From: Rhodococcus pseudokoreensis
GTDB taxonomy: Bacteria > Actinomycetota > Actinomycetes > Mycobacteriales > Mycobacteriaceae
DNA length: 64,000 nt
NCBI RefSeq assembly: GCF_017068395.1
Contig: NZ_CP070619.1
Coordinates: 2,604,001-2,668,000, forward strand
Direction: 5' to 3'
Position 1 is the stretch's first letter. Every line of letters starts with the position of its first letter. Below the pieces are notes generated by a model, which made no database searches, was not told the origin of the DNA, and was given only the letters and a program-made list of their open reading frames with translations. Positions 45,115-53,492 of the stretch are shown piece by piece. Position numbers and translations under genes: made by a program.

Positions 45115-46335
45115 CTATGCTTCCTGTTTTTCGAGCGGTGAGGAATCCGGCTCCGCCGCGGGCGGCGGTGGCCAGGGGGAATAGACCGGGATGAACCGGA
45201 ACAGGAGTCCGGCGCCGAGCAGCGCCGCTCCCCCGATCGCGGCGACGGCGGCACCGAGCGGGACCACCGCGGCGAGCGCGCCGACCCCGAACGGTCCGGC
45301 GAACATGCCGGTGTCGTGGGTGAGCCGCCACGCTGCGAGGAATTCGGCGCGGGTGGCCGGCGGGGCGATGTCGGCGCCGAGGGTCATGATGACGCCGTTG
45401 CCGAGGCCGTTGCCGATTCCCATCACGACGGCGACGATCCCGATCGACCACAGGTCGTGCGAGAACGGCAACGCCAGGTACGACACGCCGATCACCAGCA
45501 GCGACGGCACCGCGATGAACCTGCGGCCGTACCGGTCCATGAAATGTCCGGCCGGATACGAGCACAGCAGGTCGACGGCGGCACCGACACCGAAGACGAG
45601 ACTGACCTGGGCGGCGTCGAGTCCGAGGTGGGCGGCCCACAGCGGGAGCACCGCCTCCCGGGAGGCGCGGGCCGCGCCCATCATGAGCGATCCGGCTCCG
45701 AGTGTGGCCAGCAGTTTCCGGTGGCGACGCAGGATCGACGGCAGCGTCGCGTGCCCTCGCACGGTGGCCGGGTCGCGGCGCGGCGGGTCGGGCACCCGCG
45801 ACATCAGCCACCCGGACAGCACGACGCCGACGAACTGCACCATGAACCCGCCCCGCGCGCCGACCACCAGGATGACGGCGGCACCGAGCAGCGGGCCGAC
45901 GAAGAAGCCGAGCCGCCACATCGCCGCGAACGACGACATCGCCCGGGCCCGCATCCCGATCGGCACGGCATCGGCCAGATAGCTCTGGCGGGCCAGCCCC
46001 CACACGGCGTTCGCGAGCCCGGTCAGCAGTGCACCGATACCGAGCATCCAGGGTGTCTGCGCGAGGAGGCAGACCAGCACTCCGGTGGCGCCGACGGCAC
46101 TGCCGCCGATGATCGACCGCCGCTCCCCGAACCTCGCGACGATCCGGCCCGCGGGCAGGTCGCCGAGGACGGCGCCGAGCCCGACGACCGCGACGATCAG
46201 CCCGGACACGGCCACCGACGCACCCAGTTCGCGGGCCGTCAGTGCCATGACCGGGGCGGCGGCGCCCTGTCCGATGCCGAAGATCGCGGCGGGGACGAAG
46301 ACGGTGGTGACGAGAGGCTTCAGACCGCCGCTCAT
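45115..46335 (-). CDS. MFS transporter in organosulfur operon 2
   Basis: A 406-residue major facilitator protein with 12 hydrophobic segments, beginning LVTTVFVPAAIFGIGQGAAAPVMALTA, and motif A RIVARFGERRS. It starts in an ATGA overlap with the LLM monooxygenase gene, so translation is coupled. It probably exports or imports a substrate or product of the monooxygenase. The specificity is unknown. Confidence 0.87.
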   Translation of the reverse strand: MSGGLKPLVTTVFVPAAIFGIGQGAAAPVMALTARELGASVAVSGLIVAVVGLGAVLGDLPAGRIVARFGERRSIIGGSAVGATGVLVCLLAQTPWMLGIGALLTGLANAVWGLARQSYLADAVPIGMRARAMSSFAAMWRLGFFVGPLLGAAVILVVGARGGFMVQFVGVVLSGWLMSRVPDPPRRDPATVRGHATLPSILRRHRKLLATLGAGSLMMGAARASREAVLPLWAAHLGLDAAQVSLVFGVGAAVDLLCSYPAGHFMDRYGRRFIAVPSLLVIGVSYLALPFSHDLWSIGIVAVVMGIGNGLGNGVIMTLGADIAPPATRAEFLAAWRLTHDTGMFAGPFGVGALAAVVPLGAAVAAIGGAALLGAGLLFRFIPVYSPWPPPPAAEPDSSPLEKQEA

Positions 46336-47675
46336 GCGCTCGCTTCGTCGACCACGCCCGCGAACCGGTTGTCGACGTCCGCGAGCCCGTAGTGACCGCG
46401 CAGGGTGGTCGCCGTGTACTCCGTGCGGAACAGTCCGCGCTGCTGCAGGATCGGGACGACCCGGTCGACGAAGTCGTCGAGTCCGCCGGGCAGGTACGGC
46501 GGCATGATGTTGAAACCGTCGGCCGCGCCCTGCTCGAACCAGGTCTGCAGTTCGTCCGCCACCTGTTCCGGGGTGCCTGCGAACGTGCGGTGTCCGCGTC
46601 CGCCGCCGAGCAGCCCGATCAGCTGCCGGACGGTGAGCGATCCGTCCGCCGCGAGATCCTTCACCAGCTGGTACCGGCTCTTGTTGCCCTGGATCTCGTC
46701 GAGCGGGGGAAGCGGCGGCAACGGTGCGTCGAGAGAATGCTTGGTGAGATCGACACCGAGCATCGTGGACAGCTGCCGCAGCGAGTACTCGGGCGAGATC
46801 AGATCGGTGAACGACTGCTCGAGCGCCTTCGCCTCCTCCTCGGTGTCGGCGATGAACGGCACGATGCCGGGCAGCACCTTCAGGTCGCCGGCATTGCGGC
46901 CGTGTTTCACCACGCGCGCCTTCAGGTCGCGGTAGAACTCCTGCCCCTGCTCGAGGGTGCGCTGCGCGGTGAACACGGCCTCGGCGTACCGCGCCGCGAA
47001 CTCCTTGCCGCTCTCGGACGATCCGGCCTGCACCAGCAGCGGCCGCCCCTGAGCGGAACGGGGCGAGTTGAGCGGGCCCTTGATCCGGAACCGCGGACCG
47101 TCGTGGTCGATGGTGTGGACCTTGCCGGGATCGGCGAACACGCCGGTCTCCGGATCCAGTACCACCGCGCCGTCCTCCCAGCTGTCCCACAGGGCCAGGG
47201 TGACGTCGACGAATTCCTCTGCGCGCTCGTATCGTCCGCTGTGCGCGGGGATGCCGTCGACGCCGAAGTTGGCGGCCTCGTCCGCGCCGGCCGACGTCAC
47301 GATGTTCCACCCGGCCCGGCCGCTGCTGATGTGGTCGAGCGACGTGAACTTACGGGCCAGGGTGTAGGGGTCGGAGTAACTCGTCGACGCCGTGGCGATC
47401 AACCCCACGTGTTCGGTGGCGACGGCGATCGCCGAGAGCAGCGTGACGGGTTCGAAGATCGCCTGCGTGTTGTGCTTGATCCGCGGTCCGACGGCGAGAC
47501 CGTCGGCGAAGAACACCGAATCGAGCTTGCCGCGCTCCGCGATCCGGCCGAGTTCCTGGAAGTGCGCGACGTCCAGGACGCGGTGCGCCTCGGTGCGGGG
47601 GTGGCGCCACGCCGCCTCGTGATGCCCCACGCCCATGAGAAACGCGTTGAGGTGGAACTGGGAATCCTGTGACAT
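46332..47675 (-). CDS. LLM flavin monooxygenase, NtaA/SnaA/DszA family (paralogue)
   Basis: A 447-residue FMNH2-dependent monooxygenase closely similar to the gene at 34525-35886. Shared blocks include LNAFLMGVGHHEAAWRHP, the GLIATASTSYSDPYTLARK region, SSGRAGWNIVTSAGADEAANFG, TVRQLIGLLGGGRGHRTFAGTP and ERTEYTATTLRGHYGL-like RTEYTATTLRGHYGLAD. It lies in operon 2 between an ABC permease and an MFS gene. Likely role is oxidative release of sulfite from an organosulfur compound. Confidence 0.9.
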   Translation of the reverse strand: MSQDSQFHLNAFLMGVGHHEAAWRHPRTEAHRVLDVAHFQELGRIAERGKLDSVFFADGLAVGPRIKHNTQAIFEPVTLLSAIAVATEHVGLIATASTSYSDPYTLARKFTSLDHISSGRAGWNIVTSAGADEAANFGVDGIPAHSGRYERAEEFVDVTLALWDSWEDGAVVLDPETGVFADPGKVHTIDHDGPRFRIKGPLNSPRSAQGRPLLVQAGSSESGKEFAARYAEAVFTAQRTLEQGQEFYRDLKARVVKHGRNAGDLKVLPGIVPFIADTEEEAKALEQSFTDLISPEYSLRQLSTMLGVDLTKHSLDAPLPPLPPLDEIQGNKSRYQLVKDLAADGSLTVRQLIGLLGGGRGHRTFAGTPEQVADELQTWFEQGAADGFNIMPPYLPGGLDDFVDRVVPILQQRGLFRTEYTATTLRGHYGLADVDNRFAGVVDEASA

Positions 47676-47699
47676 GTAGTTTTTCTTTTCCGGTAAGGA

Positions 47700-48575
47700 C
47701 TAGACCCGCCAGCGGGACAGCCTGCGTTCGATCAGTACGAGAACGGCGTTGATCGTCAGGCCGAGAACCGAGATGGCGACGATGCCCGCGTACATGTTGG
47801 GAATCTGGAAGTTGAACTGGGAGGCCGTGATCAGGTAGCCGAGCCCGGCCTTGGCCCCGACCATCTCGGCGGCGATCAGCACGAGGATCGACGACGCCGC
47901 GGCCATCCGGATTCCGGTGAAGATGGTGGGAACGGCGGCGGGCAGGACCACCTTCTGGAACAGGCGCACCGGCGACAGTCCCAGCGAGGACGCCGACTTG
48001 ATCAGCAGCGGGTCGACGGTGCGGACACCGGAGATCGTGTTCAGCAGGATCGGGAAGGTGCACGCGTAGATCACCAGGGCGATCTTCGACTCCTCACCGA
48101 TGCCGAGGATCAGGATGAAGACGGGGAGCAGTGCCAGCGCCGCCGTGTTGCGGAACAGTTCCAGGATCGGGTTCAGGAAGTCCGACACGGGCCGGTACCA
48201 GGCGATGGCGATGCCCAGCGGGATCGCGATCACGATGGCCACGAAGAAGCCGATCAGCGCGCGGGAGATGCTGGCGGACACGTGCTGCCACAGCTCACCG
48301 CTCTGGAGCAGGTCGAAGAACGCCTCGATCACCGTGCTGAACGGGGGCAGGAACACCTCGTCGACGAGACCGACGCGGGGAGCGATCTCCCACAGCGCCA
48401 GGAAGGCGACGATCGCGATGGACGGCTTCAGGATCCGCCACGCGAGCGGACCCAGCGCCGCGCCGGCACGCTGGACGGCACCCGGCTCGGGCGGGGTGGA
48501 AGCGGGCGTCGGAGCCGCGGTCCGGGTCGGATCGGCGGCGACGGGAACTTCCGGTGTCGCGAGTGCGCTAGACAT
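47700..48575 (-). CDS. Sulfonate-type ABC permease, operon 2
   Basis: A 291-residue SsuC/TauC-type permease with about six helices. The conserved loop SASSLGLSPVRLFQKVVLPAAVPTIFTGIRMAAASSILVLIAAEMVGA is present. A Pro/Ala-rich N-terminal tail of about 45 residues precedes the first helix. It overlaps the ATPase gene by 8 nt. Confidence 0.92.
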   Translation of the reverse strand: MSSALATPEVPVAADPTRTAAPTPASTPPEPGAVQRAGAALGPLAWRILKPSIAIVAFLALWEIAPRVGLVDEVFLPPFSTVIEAFFDLLQSGELWQHVSASISRALIGFFVAIVIAIPLGIAIAWYRPVSDFLNPILELFRNTAALALLPVFILILGIGEESKIALVIYACTFPILLNTISGVRTVDPLLIKSASSLGLSPVRLFQKVVLPAAVPTIFTGIRMAAASSILVLIAAEMVGAKAGLGYLITASQFNFQIPNMYAGIVAISVLGLTINAVLVLIERRLSRWRV

Positions 48576-49404
48576 GTGCTTCCTCCTTCTCGATTACCTG
48601 TGCACGCTCCACTTCGCCGTGCAGCAGCGTCCAGATGCGGTGTCGGTAGTGCCGGAACTGCTCGTTGGACCGGACGTCCTCGCCGCTGCGGTCGATGTCG
48701 ATGTCCACGAACGTCTTCACCCGGCCGGGGCGTGACGTCAGGACGGCGACCCGCTGCCCGAGGTAGATGGCCTCGTCGATGCCGTGGGTGATGAACAGGA
48801 TGGTCTTGCCGGTGGCCTTCCAGATGCGGAGCAGTTCGTCCTGCAGCGACTCGCGGGTCTGGGCGTCGAGCGCGGCGAACGGCTCGTCCATCAGCAGCAC
48901 CTCGGGGTCGAATGCCAGGCTGCGGGCGATCGCGACGCGCTGCTTCATGCCACCCGACAACTCGTGCGGGTAGCGGTCGCCGAATCCCTTCAGACCGACG
49001 AGTTCGAGGTAGTGCTCGGCGAGTTCGCGCCGTTCCTTCTTGGGCAGTCCCTTGGCTTCGAGCCCGAACTCGATGTTGTGCCGTGCCGTCCGCCACGGCA
49101 GGAGCGCGTACTGCTGGAAGACGATGCCGCGGTCGAGGCCGGGGCCGGTGACCGGCTTGCCGTCGAGCAGGATCCGACCGGACGTGGGTGTGCTGAGTCC
49201 GCCGAGCAGGTCGAGCAGCGTCGACTTTCCGCAACCGCTCGGCCCGACGAGGACGAGGAATTCGCCGTCCGCGAGATCGATGTCGATGTCTTCGATCGCG
49301 GTGAACTTGTCCTTCGACCCGCGCACGTCGAACTGCTTGGTGACGTGCTCGAGGCGGAGCTTGGGCGTCTGAACCCGGTCGGGATTCGAGGCGGTGGTGC
49401 TCAT
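48568..49404 (-). CDS. Sulfonate-type ABC transporter ATPase, operon 2
   Basis: A 278-residue ATPase with Walker A GPSGCGKST, Q-loop FQQYALLPWRTARHNIEFGL, signature LSGGMKQRVAIARSL and Walker B VLLMDEPFAALD. It belongs to the nitrate/sulfonate/taurine group. Its ATG overlaps the stop of the binding-protein gene (ATGA). Confidence 0.92.
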   Translation of the reverse strand: MSTTASNPDRVQTPKLRLEHVTKQFDVRGSKDKFTAIEDIDIDLADGEFLVLVGPSGCGKSTLLDLLGGLSTPTSGRILLDGKPVTGPGLDRGIVFQQYALLPWRTARHNIEFGLEAKGLPKKERRELAEHYLELVGLKGFGDRYPHELSGGMKQRVAIARSLAFDPEVLLMDEPFAALDAQTRESLQDELLRIWKATGKTILFITHGIDEAIYLGQRVAVLTSRPGRVKTFVDIDIDRSGEDVRSNEQFRHYRHRIWTLLHGEVERAQVIEKEEAHV

Positions 49405-50489
49405 TTCTGTCCTTCCAGTACTTCTCCGTCGGGCCCGCTCTCGGCGGGGAACGTGCCGTTGGCGTACGGGTTGAATTCGTTGGTGTAGAGGTCGGTCGCG
49501 GTCAGCTTGCCCTCGTCGAGCTCACCGTTCCGGACGAGCCAGTCGATCCAGGTCTGCAGCTCCTTCTCCTGGATCACGGCCCCGGCGATGGGAATTCCGG
49601 AGCTGCGCCAATAGTCGATGGCCTCGTCGCTCTCGTTGCGGCCACGCTTTTCGATGATGCTCTTCAGCCGTGCGACCACCTCTTCGCGCGGGGTCACCTG
49701 GGTCCAGCGGATGGCCCGGGCCGTGCCCTGCACGAAGTCCGCGACAGCGTCCTCGTTCTTCGCCAGGAAGTCGTCCCGCACCACGTACGTGCCGTAGCTG
49801 AACGCGCCGAACAGATCCCGGTCCGTGAACAGCGGCCGGATTCCCCCGCGCTCCTGGGCTGTTTCGCGGTAGATCCCGTTGATGGCGGCCACGTCGATCT
49901 GGCCTTCGCGCAGCGCCTGTTCGTTGTTCACCGGCGGCACGACGATCAGCTCCACCTGCTTGATCTCGTCCGGGGTCAGGCCCTGCTGGGCCAGCCACTC
50001 CCGGACGAGGAACTCGTGGTGCGCGCCGAGCGTGTTCATCCCGACCTTCTTGCCGATCAGGTCACGCGCCGAGCGAATGGGGCTGCCGTCCAGCACGAAG
50101 TAGCCCGTGAACTCGCCGGCATCCGCGCCGTAGGAACTCAGCACCGACGTGATCGGCGCCCCCGCGGCGTTGAGTTTGACGACGGCTCCGTTGAAGGCCG
50201 AACCGAATTCGACGTCACCGGTGGCCGCCGACTGGATGTCCTGCGGGCCGCTGGTGGTGTCGCCGACCCATTCGAGCTTGACCTTGTCGTAATACCCCAG
50301 GTCCTCGGCGAGTTCGTGGAATCCCACGTCGCCGGCCCACCCCTGGTACCGCAGGACCGTCTTCCCGTCCTCGGTGGTGGCGGTGTCCGACGAGCCGGCA
50401 CACCCCGCCACTCCCGAGGCCAGCGTGAACAGTGCTGCGGTCGCCGCGAGTGCGCGCACGGCGCCGCGCCGGAACCGGGAGTGGGACAT
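49401..50489 (-). CDS. Substrate-binding lipoprotein B, operon 2
   Basis: A 362-residue lipoprotein with lipobox LASGVAGC (Cys30). It is a close tandem paralogue of the next gene upstream: both contain the RYxGxxGxVxFxELAxDLGYY start, the block RDLIGKKVGMNTLGAHHEF, VREWLA, and the end block NPYANGT followed by SGPDG. It belongs to the NMT1/SsuA-like family. It shares the ABC ATPase and permease downstream. Confidence 0.9.
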   Translation of the reverse strand: MSHSRFRRGAVRALAATAALFTLASGVAGCAGSSDTATTEDGKTVLRYQGWAGDVGFHELAEDLGYYDKVKLEWVGDTTSGPQDIQSAATGDVEFGSAFNGAVVKLNAAGAPITSVLSSYGADAGEFTGYFVLDGSPIRSARDLIGKKVGMNTLGAHHEFLVREWLAQQGLTPDEIKQVELIVVPPVNNEQALREGQIDVAAINGIYRETAQERGGIRPLFTDRDLFGAFSYGTYVVRDDFLAKNEDAVADFVQGTARAIRWTQVTPREEVVARLKSIIEKRGRNESDEAIDYWRSSGIPIAGAVIQEKELQTWIDWLVRNGELDEGKLTATDLYTNEFNPYANGTFPAESGPDGEVLEGQK

Positions 50490-50527
50490 CGACTTCACTT
50501 TCTTCTCGTGGGGACTTGGGGCGGAGT

Positions 50528-51598
50528 TCACTTGGCGGCCAGCGCTTGTCCGTCGGGACCGCTGTCGGCGGGGTACGTGCCGTTGGCGTACGGGTTGTAC
50601 TCGTTGGTGTAGACGTCGGCAGGCGTGAGCTTGCCGTCCTCGAGTTCCCCGTTGCGGACGAGCCAGTCGATCCAGGTCTGAATTTCCTTGTCGGTGATCA
50701 CGCCACCGGGGCCTGCGACACCGGGCGACTTCCAATAGTCGACGAGGTCGGTGGTCTCGTTGCGGCCGCGCCCCGTGATGATCTCCTTGTACTTCGCGAT
50801 CACGTCGGCGCGGGGCGTGGTCTGCGTCCAGCGGATGGCGCGGGCCGTGCCCTGCACGAAGTCGGCGACGGCGTCCTTGTTCTTCGAGATGAAGTCGTTG
50901 CGGAACAGCAGCGAACCGTACGTGAAGGAACCGAAGATGGACTCGTCGGTGAACAGCGGGCGGATGCCGCCGCGTTCGACGGCCTTGTCGCGGAACACGC
51001 TTCCGAGCGTGCCGACGTCGATCTGTCCCTGGCGCAGCGCCTGCTCGGTATTCACCGGCGGCACGACGGTCAGCTCGACCTGCTTGATCTCGTCGGGGCT
51101 CAGCCCCTCCCGGGCCAGCCACTCACGCACGAGGAATTCGTGGTGCGCGCCGAGCGTGTTCATGCCGACCTTCTTGCCGATCAGGTCGCGTGCCGACGTG
51201 ATCGGGCTTCCGTCGAGCACGTAGTACCCGTTGAACGTCTCCTTGTCGGAGCCGTAGTAGCCGATGACGGACGTGATCGGGGAATCGGCCGCGGCGAGCT
51301 TCAGCACCGCCCCGTTGAACGCCCCACCGAAGTCGGTCTGACCCGTGGCGGCGTTCTGAATGCTCTGCGGCCCACTGGTGGTGTCGCCGATCCAGTTCAG
51401 TTCGACCTTCTGGTAGTAGCCGAGGTCGGCCGCGAGTTCCGGGAACGAGACCTGGCCCGTGGTGCCCTCGTACCGCAGCACGGTCTTGCCGTCGGCGGTC
51501 GTGGTGGTTTCGGATTTGGAGCAGGCAACGGCGAGACTGGTGAGGGAGAGGAGGGCGGCCGCGGCCGCCAGAGTCCGCGCGAAACGGGGACGAGTCAT
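50528..51598 (-). CDS. Substrate-binding lipoprotein A, operon 2
   Basis: A 356-residue lipoprotein with lipobox SLAVAC (Cys26). It is the first structural gene of operon 2 and a tandem paralogue of the gene at 49401-50489, with long identical stretches such as RDLIGKKVGMNTLGAHHEF and ADFVQGTARAIRWTQ. Two binding proteins probably widen the substrate range of one transporter. It is preceded by a nine-codon leader ORF with two cysteines. Confidence 0.9.
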   Translation of the reverse strand: MTRPRFARTLAAAAALLSLTSLAVACSKSETTTTADGKTVLRYEGTTGQVSFPELAADLGYYQKVELNWIGDTTSGPQSIQNAATGQTDFGGAFNGAVLKLAAADSPITSVIGYYGSDKETFNGYYVLDGSPITSARDLIGKKVGMNTLGAHHEFLVREWLAREGLSPDEIKQVELTVVPPVNTEQALRQGQIDVGTLGSVFRDKAVERGGIRPLFTDESIFGSFTYGSLLFRNDFISKNKDAVADFVQGTARAIRWTQTTPRADVIAKYKEIITGRGRNETTDLVDYWKSPGVAGPGGVITDKEIQTWIDWLVRNGELEDGKLTPADVYTNEYNPYANGTYPADSGPDGQALAAK

Positions 51599-51658
51599 CG
51601 AAGGTCTTCCTGGTGTGTGGTGCCCGCGAACGACGAAGCAGCGGGTCGTGCGAGCGCA

Positions 51659-51685
51659 CTCCGGCCGGCCCGGCGTTCGCCGGAG
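51659..51685 (-). promoter_or_regulatory. GC-rich hairpin in operon 2 leader
   Basis: CTCCGG at 51659-51664 pairs with CCGGAG at 51680-51685, with an inner CCGGCG/CGCCGG pairing. It lies between the leader ORF (51734-51763) and the first binding-protein gene, where an attenuator would be expected. On the minus strand a run of six T lies before it (near 51710). Role inferred. Confidence 0.5.
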
Positions 51686-51733
51686 GGGGGTTGGCAGGAC
51701 GTGCAGACGAAAAAGGGGTGCGGAAAAGCCAGG

Positions 51734-51763
51734 TCAGCTACGACAGCTGGAACACTGGAACAT
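51734..51763 (-). CDS. Nine-residue cysteine-containing leader peptide of operon 2
   Basis: ATG at 51763 opens a nine-codon ORF MFQCSSCRS with two TGT cysteine codons, then TGA. GGGAG lies 6-7 nt upstream at ideal spacing. It ends 135 nt before the first gene of organosulfur operon 2. Together with the leader of operon 1 it suggests translation-coupled sensing of cysteine. It is very short, so chance is possible. Confidence 0.58.
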   Translation of the reverse strand: MFQCSSCRS

Positions 51764-51780
51764 GGCAGACTCCCTGGACG

Positions 51781-51799
51781 TGGTGTGGTCGCCACACCA
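51781..51799 (-). promoter_or_regulatory. Inverted repeat upstream of operon 2 leader
   Basis: TGGTGTGG and CCACACCA, 8-bp arms separated by 3 nt, lie 18 nt upstream of the leader ORF. Probably a protein operator for operon 2, for the divergent sigma gene, or for both. Confidence 0.6.
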
Positions 51800-51877
51800 T
51801 ACGTCCGGACCCACCACCAGGGTCAACGGTTACGCACACGACGGATTTTATGTCTGGACCGCACGTAGGATATCGGC

Positions 51878-52798
51878 ATGCCCACCGCGACGCTGGTAGA
51901 CGAATTCGAGTCCCACCGGCGGCATCTGCTCTCGGTAGCGTACCGGCTGACCGGCAGTGTCAGTGACGCGGAGGACGCCGTGCAGGAGTCGTGGCTACGA
52001 CTCGACGACGCGAACGCCGCGACCATCCGCGACCTCGGGTCCTGGCTGACCACGGTGGTCGGGCGGATCTGCCTCGACCGGTTGCGTTCGGCCGCGGTGC
52101 GGCGGGAACAGTATGTCGGCCAATGGCTTCCGGAACCGGTCGTCACCGCGCTGTCCCCGTCCGCCGAGCCGGATCCCTTGGAGGCGGTCGTCCGGGACGA
52201 GGACAACCGCCTCGCGGCGCTGATCGTGCTCGACACCCTCACCCCGGCGCAACGGGTCGCGTTCGTGCTGCACGACGGTTTCGGGGTGCCGTTCGACGAG
52301 GTGGCCGGGATTCTCGGCATCGAGACGCCCGCCGCGCGCCAGCTCGCGTCGAGAGCCCGCAAGGCGGCTGCCGCAACGACACCCGCCGTTCCCGACGAGG
52401 AGCACGCTCTCGCCGTGCAGCGGCTGCTCGAGGCTCTCGCCGGCGGCGACCTCGACGCGGTGGTCGCGGCGCTGCACCCGGAAGCCCTGGTCATCGGCGA
52501 CGCCAACGGCACCACGAGCACCGCCGTCAACGTCATCCGCGGCGCCGACAAGTTCGCCCGCTTCTTCCTCGGCCTCGTCCAGCGGTACGGGCCGGAGGTG
52601 TTCACCGCCATGGAGCTGGTTCTGGTCAACGGCCAGCTCGGCTATTTCACCGCCGGATTCACCGGAGACGATGCCCACCGCAGCTCGCCTGCGCGAGTGG
52701 GTGGGTTCACCGTCCGCGACGGTCTCGTCTACGCGGCGTACGACATCGCCAACCCGGAGAAGTTCGCCGGGATCATGCTCCCGGACCGTCCGTCGTGA
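51878..52798 (+). CDS. ECF41-family sigma factor (SigJ-like)
   Basis: A 306-residue sigma factor: sigma region 2 (residues 8-75, RRHLLSVAYRLTGSVSDAEDAVQESWLRL), the group signature WLPEP (83-87), region 4 (about 110-165, LTPAQRVAFVLHDGFGVPFDEVAGILG), and a C-terminal SnoaL-like domain that regulates it, with the NP-type motif in AYDIANPEKF. ECF41 factors have no classical anti-sigma and are usually next to carboxymuconolactone-decarboxylase-like genes, as here. ATG 51878 follows TAGGAT (51866-51871) by 6 nt, so a leaderless message is likely. Confidence 0.93.
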   Translation: MPTATLVDEFESHRRHLLSVAYRLTGSVSDAEDAVQESWLRLDDANAATIRDLGSWLTTVVGRICLDRLRSAAVRREQYVGQWLPEPVVTALSPSAEPDPLEAVVRDEDNRLAALIVLDTLTPAQRVAFVLHDGFGVPFDEVAGILGIETPAARQLASRARKAAAATTPAVPDEEHALAVQRLLEALAGGDLDAVVAALHPEALVIGDANGTTSTAVNVIRGADKFARFFLGLVQRYGPEVFTAMELVLVNGQLGYFTAGFTGDDAHRSSPARVGGFTVRDGLVYAAYDIANPEKFAGIMLPDRPS

Positions 52799-53372
52799 CC
52801 GCGGCGTCGTCGGCCCACGGCACCCGGCACGAATCGGTGCCGAAACCCTGCTCGGTGATGCCCAGCGCCGAGTACATCCGGGCGCGCATGTTCTCGATAC
52901 CGATCTGATAGGACAGTTCGACGACGCCGGCCCGGCCGAACCGGCGCTCGAGATCCGCGACCTGATCGTCGGTGACGGTGGTGGGTGTCGCCGTCACCGC
53001 GTCGGCGTAGGCGATGGCCGCGCGCTCGTCGTCGCTGTACGCGGGTGAGTCGGCGTAGTCGGCGATGTGCTTCAGCCGCTCCACGTCCAGGCCGTCGAGG
53101 CGTTGCAGCATCGTGCCGAAGTCCACGCACCACGAGCAGCCGATCGTCCACGCCACGCGGAAGACGGCGATCTCCCGCACGTTCGCCGGGAGGACGGTCG
53201 ACGCCTTCTGCACCGCCATCTCGTGCCGGGCGGAGGCGACGAACAGTTTGCGGTGATGGGCGAGCACGGCGAACGGCTCGGGCACCTCGTCGAACTTGTG
53301 GGCAGCATATTTGTAGGCGACCTTCACCAGCGGGCTCGCGTCCGCGGGGGCCACTGCGGGAATGCGGGGCAT
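52773..53372 (-). CDS. Carboxymuconolactone decarboxylase/AhpD-like protein
   Basis: A 199-residue protein with the CMD/AhpD-type active-site motif GCSWCVDFG (two cysteines). The block NVREIAVFRVAWTIGCSWC and the later ALGITEQGFGTDSCRVPW are typical of sigma-linked members. ATG 53372 is chosen because GGAGGA lies 4 nt before it; GTG 53390 is in frame. The 3' end overlaps the sigma gene by 26 nt, convergent. It is the expected ECF41 target and carries a matching promoter. Confidence 0.9.
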   Translation of the reverse strand: MPRIPAVAPADASPLVKVAYKYAAHKFDEVPEPFAVLAHHRKLFVASARHEMAVQKASTVLPANVREIAVFRVAWTIGCSWCVDFGTMLQRLDGLDVERLKHIADYADSPAYSDDERAAIAYADAVTATPTTVTDDQVADLERRFGRAGVVELSYQIGIENMRARMYSALGITEQGFGTDSCRVPWADDAAVTTDGPGA

Positions 53373-53421
53373 TGCGTCCTCCATCGTCACCGGGCGCCCT
53401 TCGCGCGCCGTCTACAGAGAA

Positions 53422-53448
53422 GACGAGACAGCCCCGCAGAACGTGACG
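53422..53448 (-). promoter_or_regulatory. ECF41-type promoter of the CMD gene
   Basis: On the minus strand CGTCACG is followed after exactly 16 nt by CGTC (53425-53422). The ECF41 consensus is TGTCACA-N16-CGTC. It is about 50 nt before the CMD ATG. Confidence 0.75.
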
Positions 53449-53492
53449 CGGCCGTGTGCAACCGTCGCCGTCACACCGACTACGCTGCAGTA

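Noticed and set aside
51595..51795. 66-codon minus-strand frame with VCTSCQPP near the organosulfur operon 2 leader
   Set aside because: It has no good ribosome binding site and its frame runs out of step with the better-supported nine-codon leader; the cysteines look incidental.
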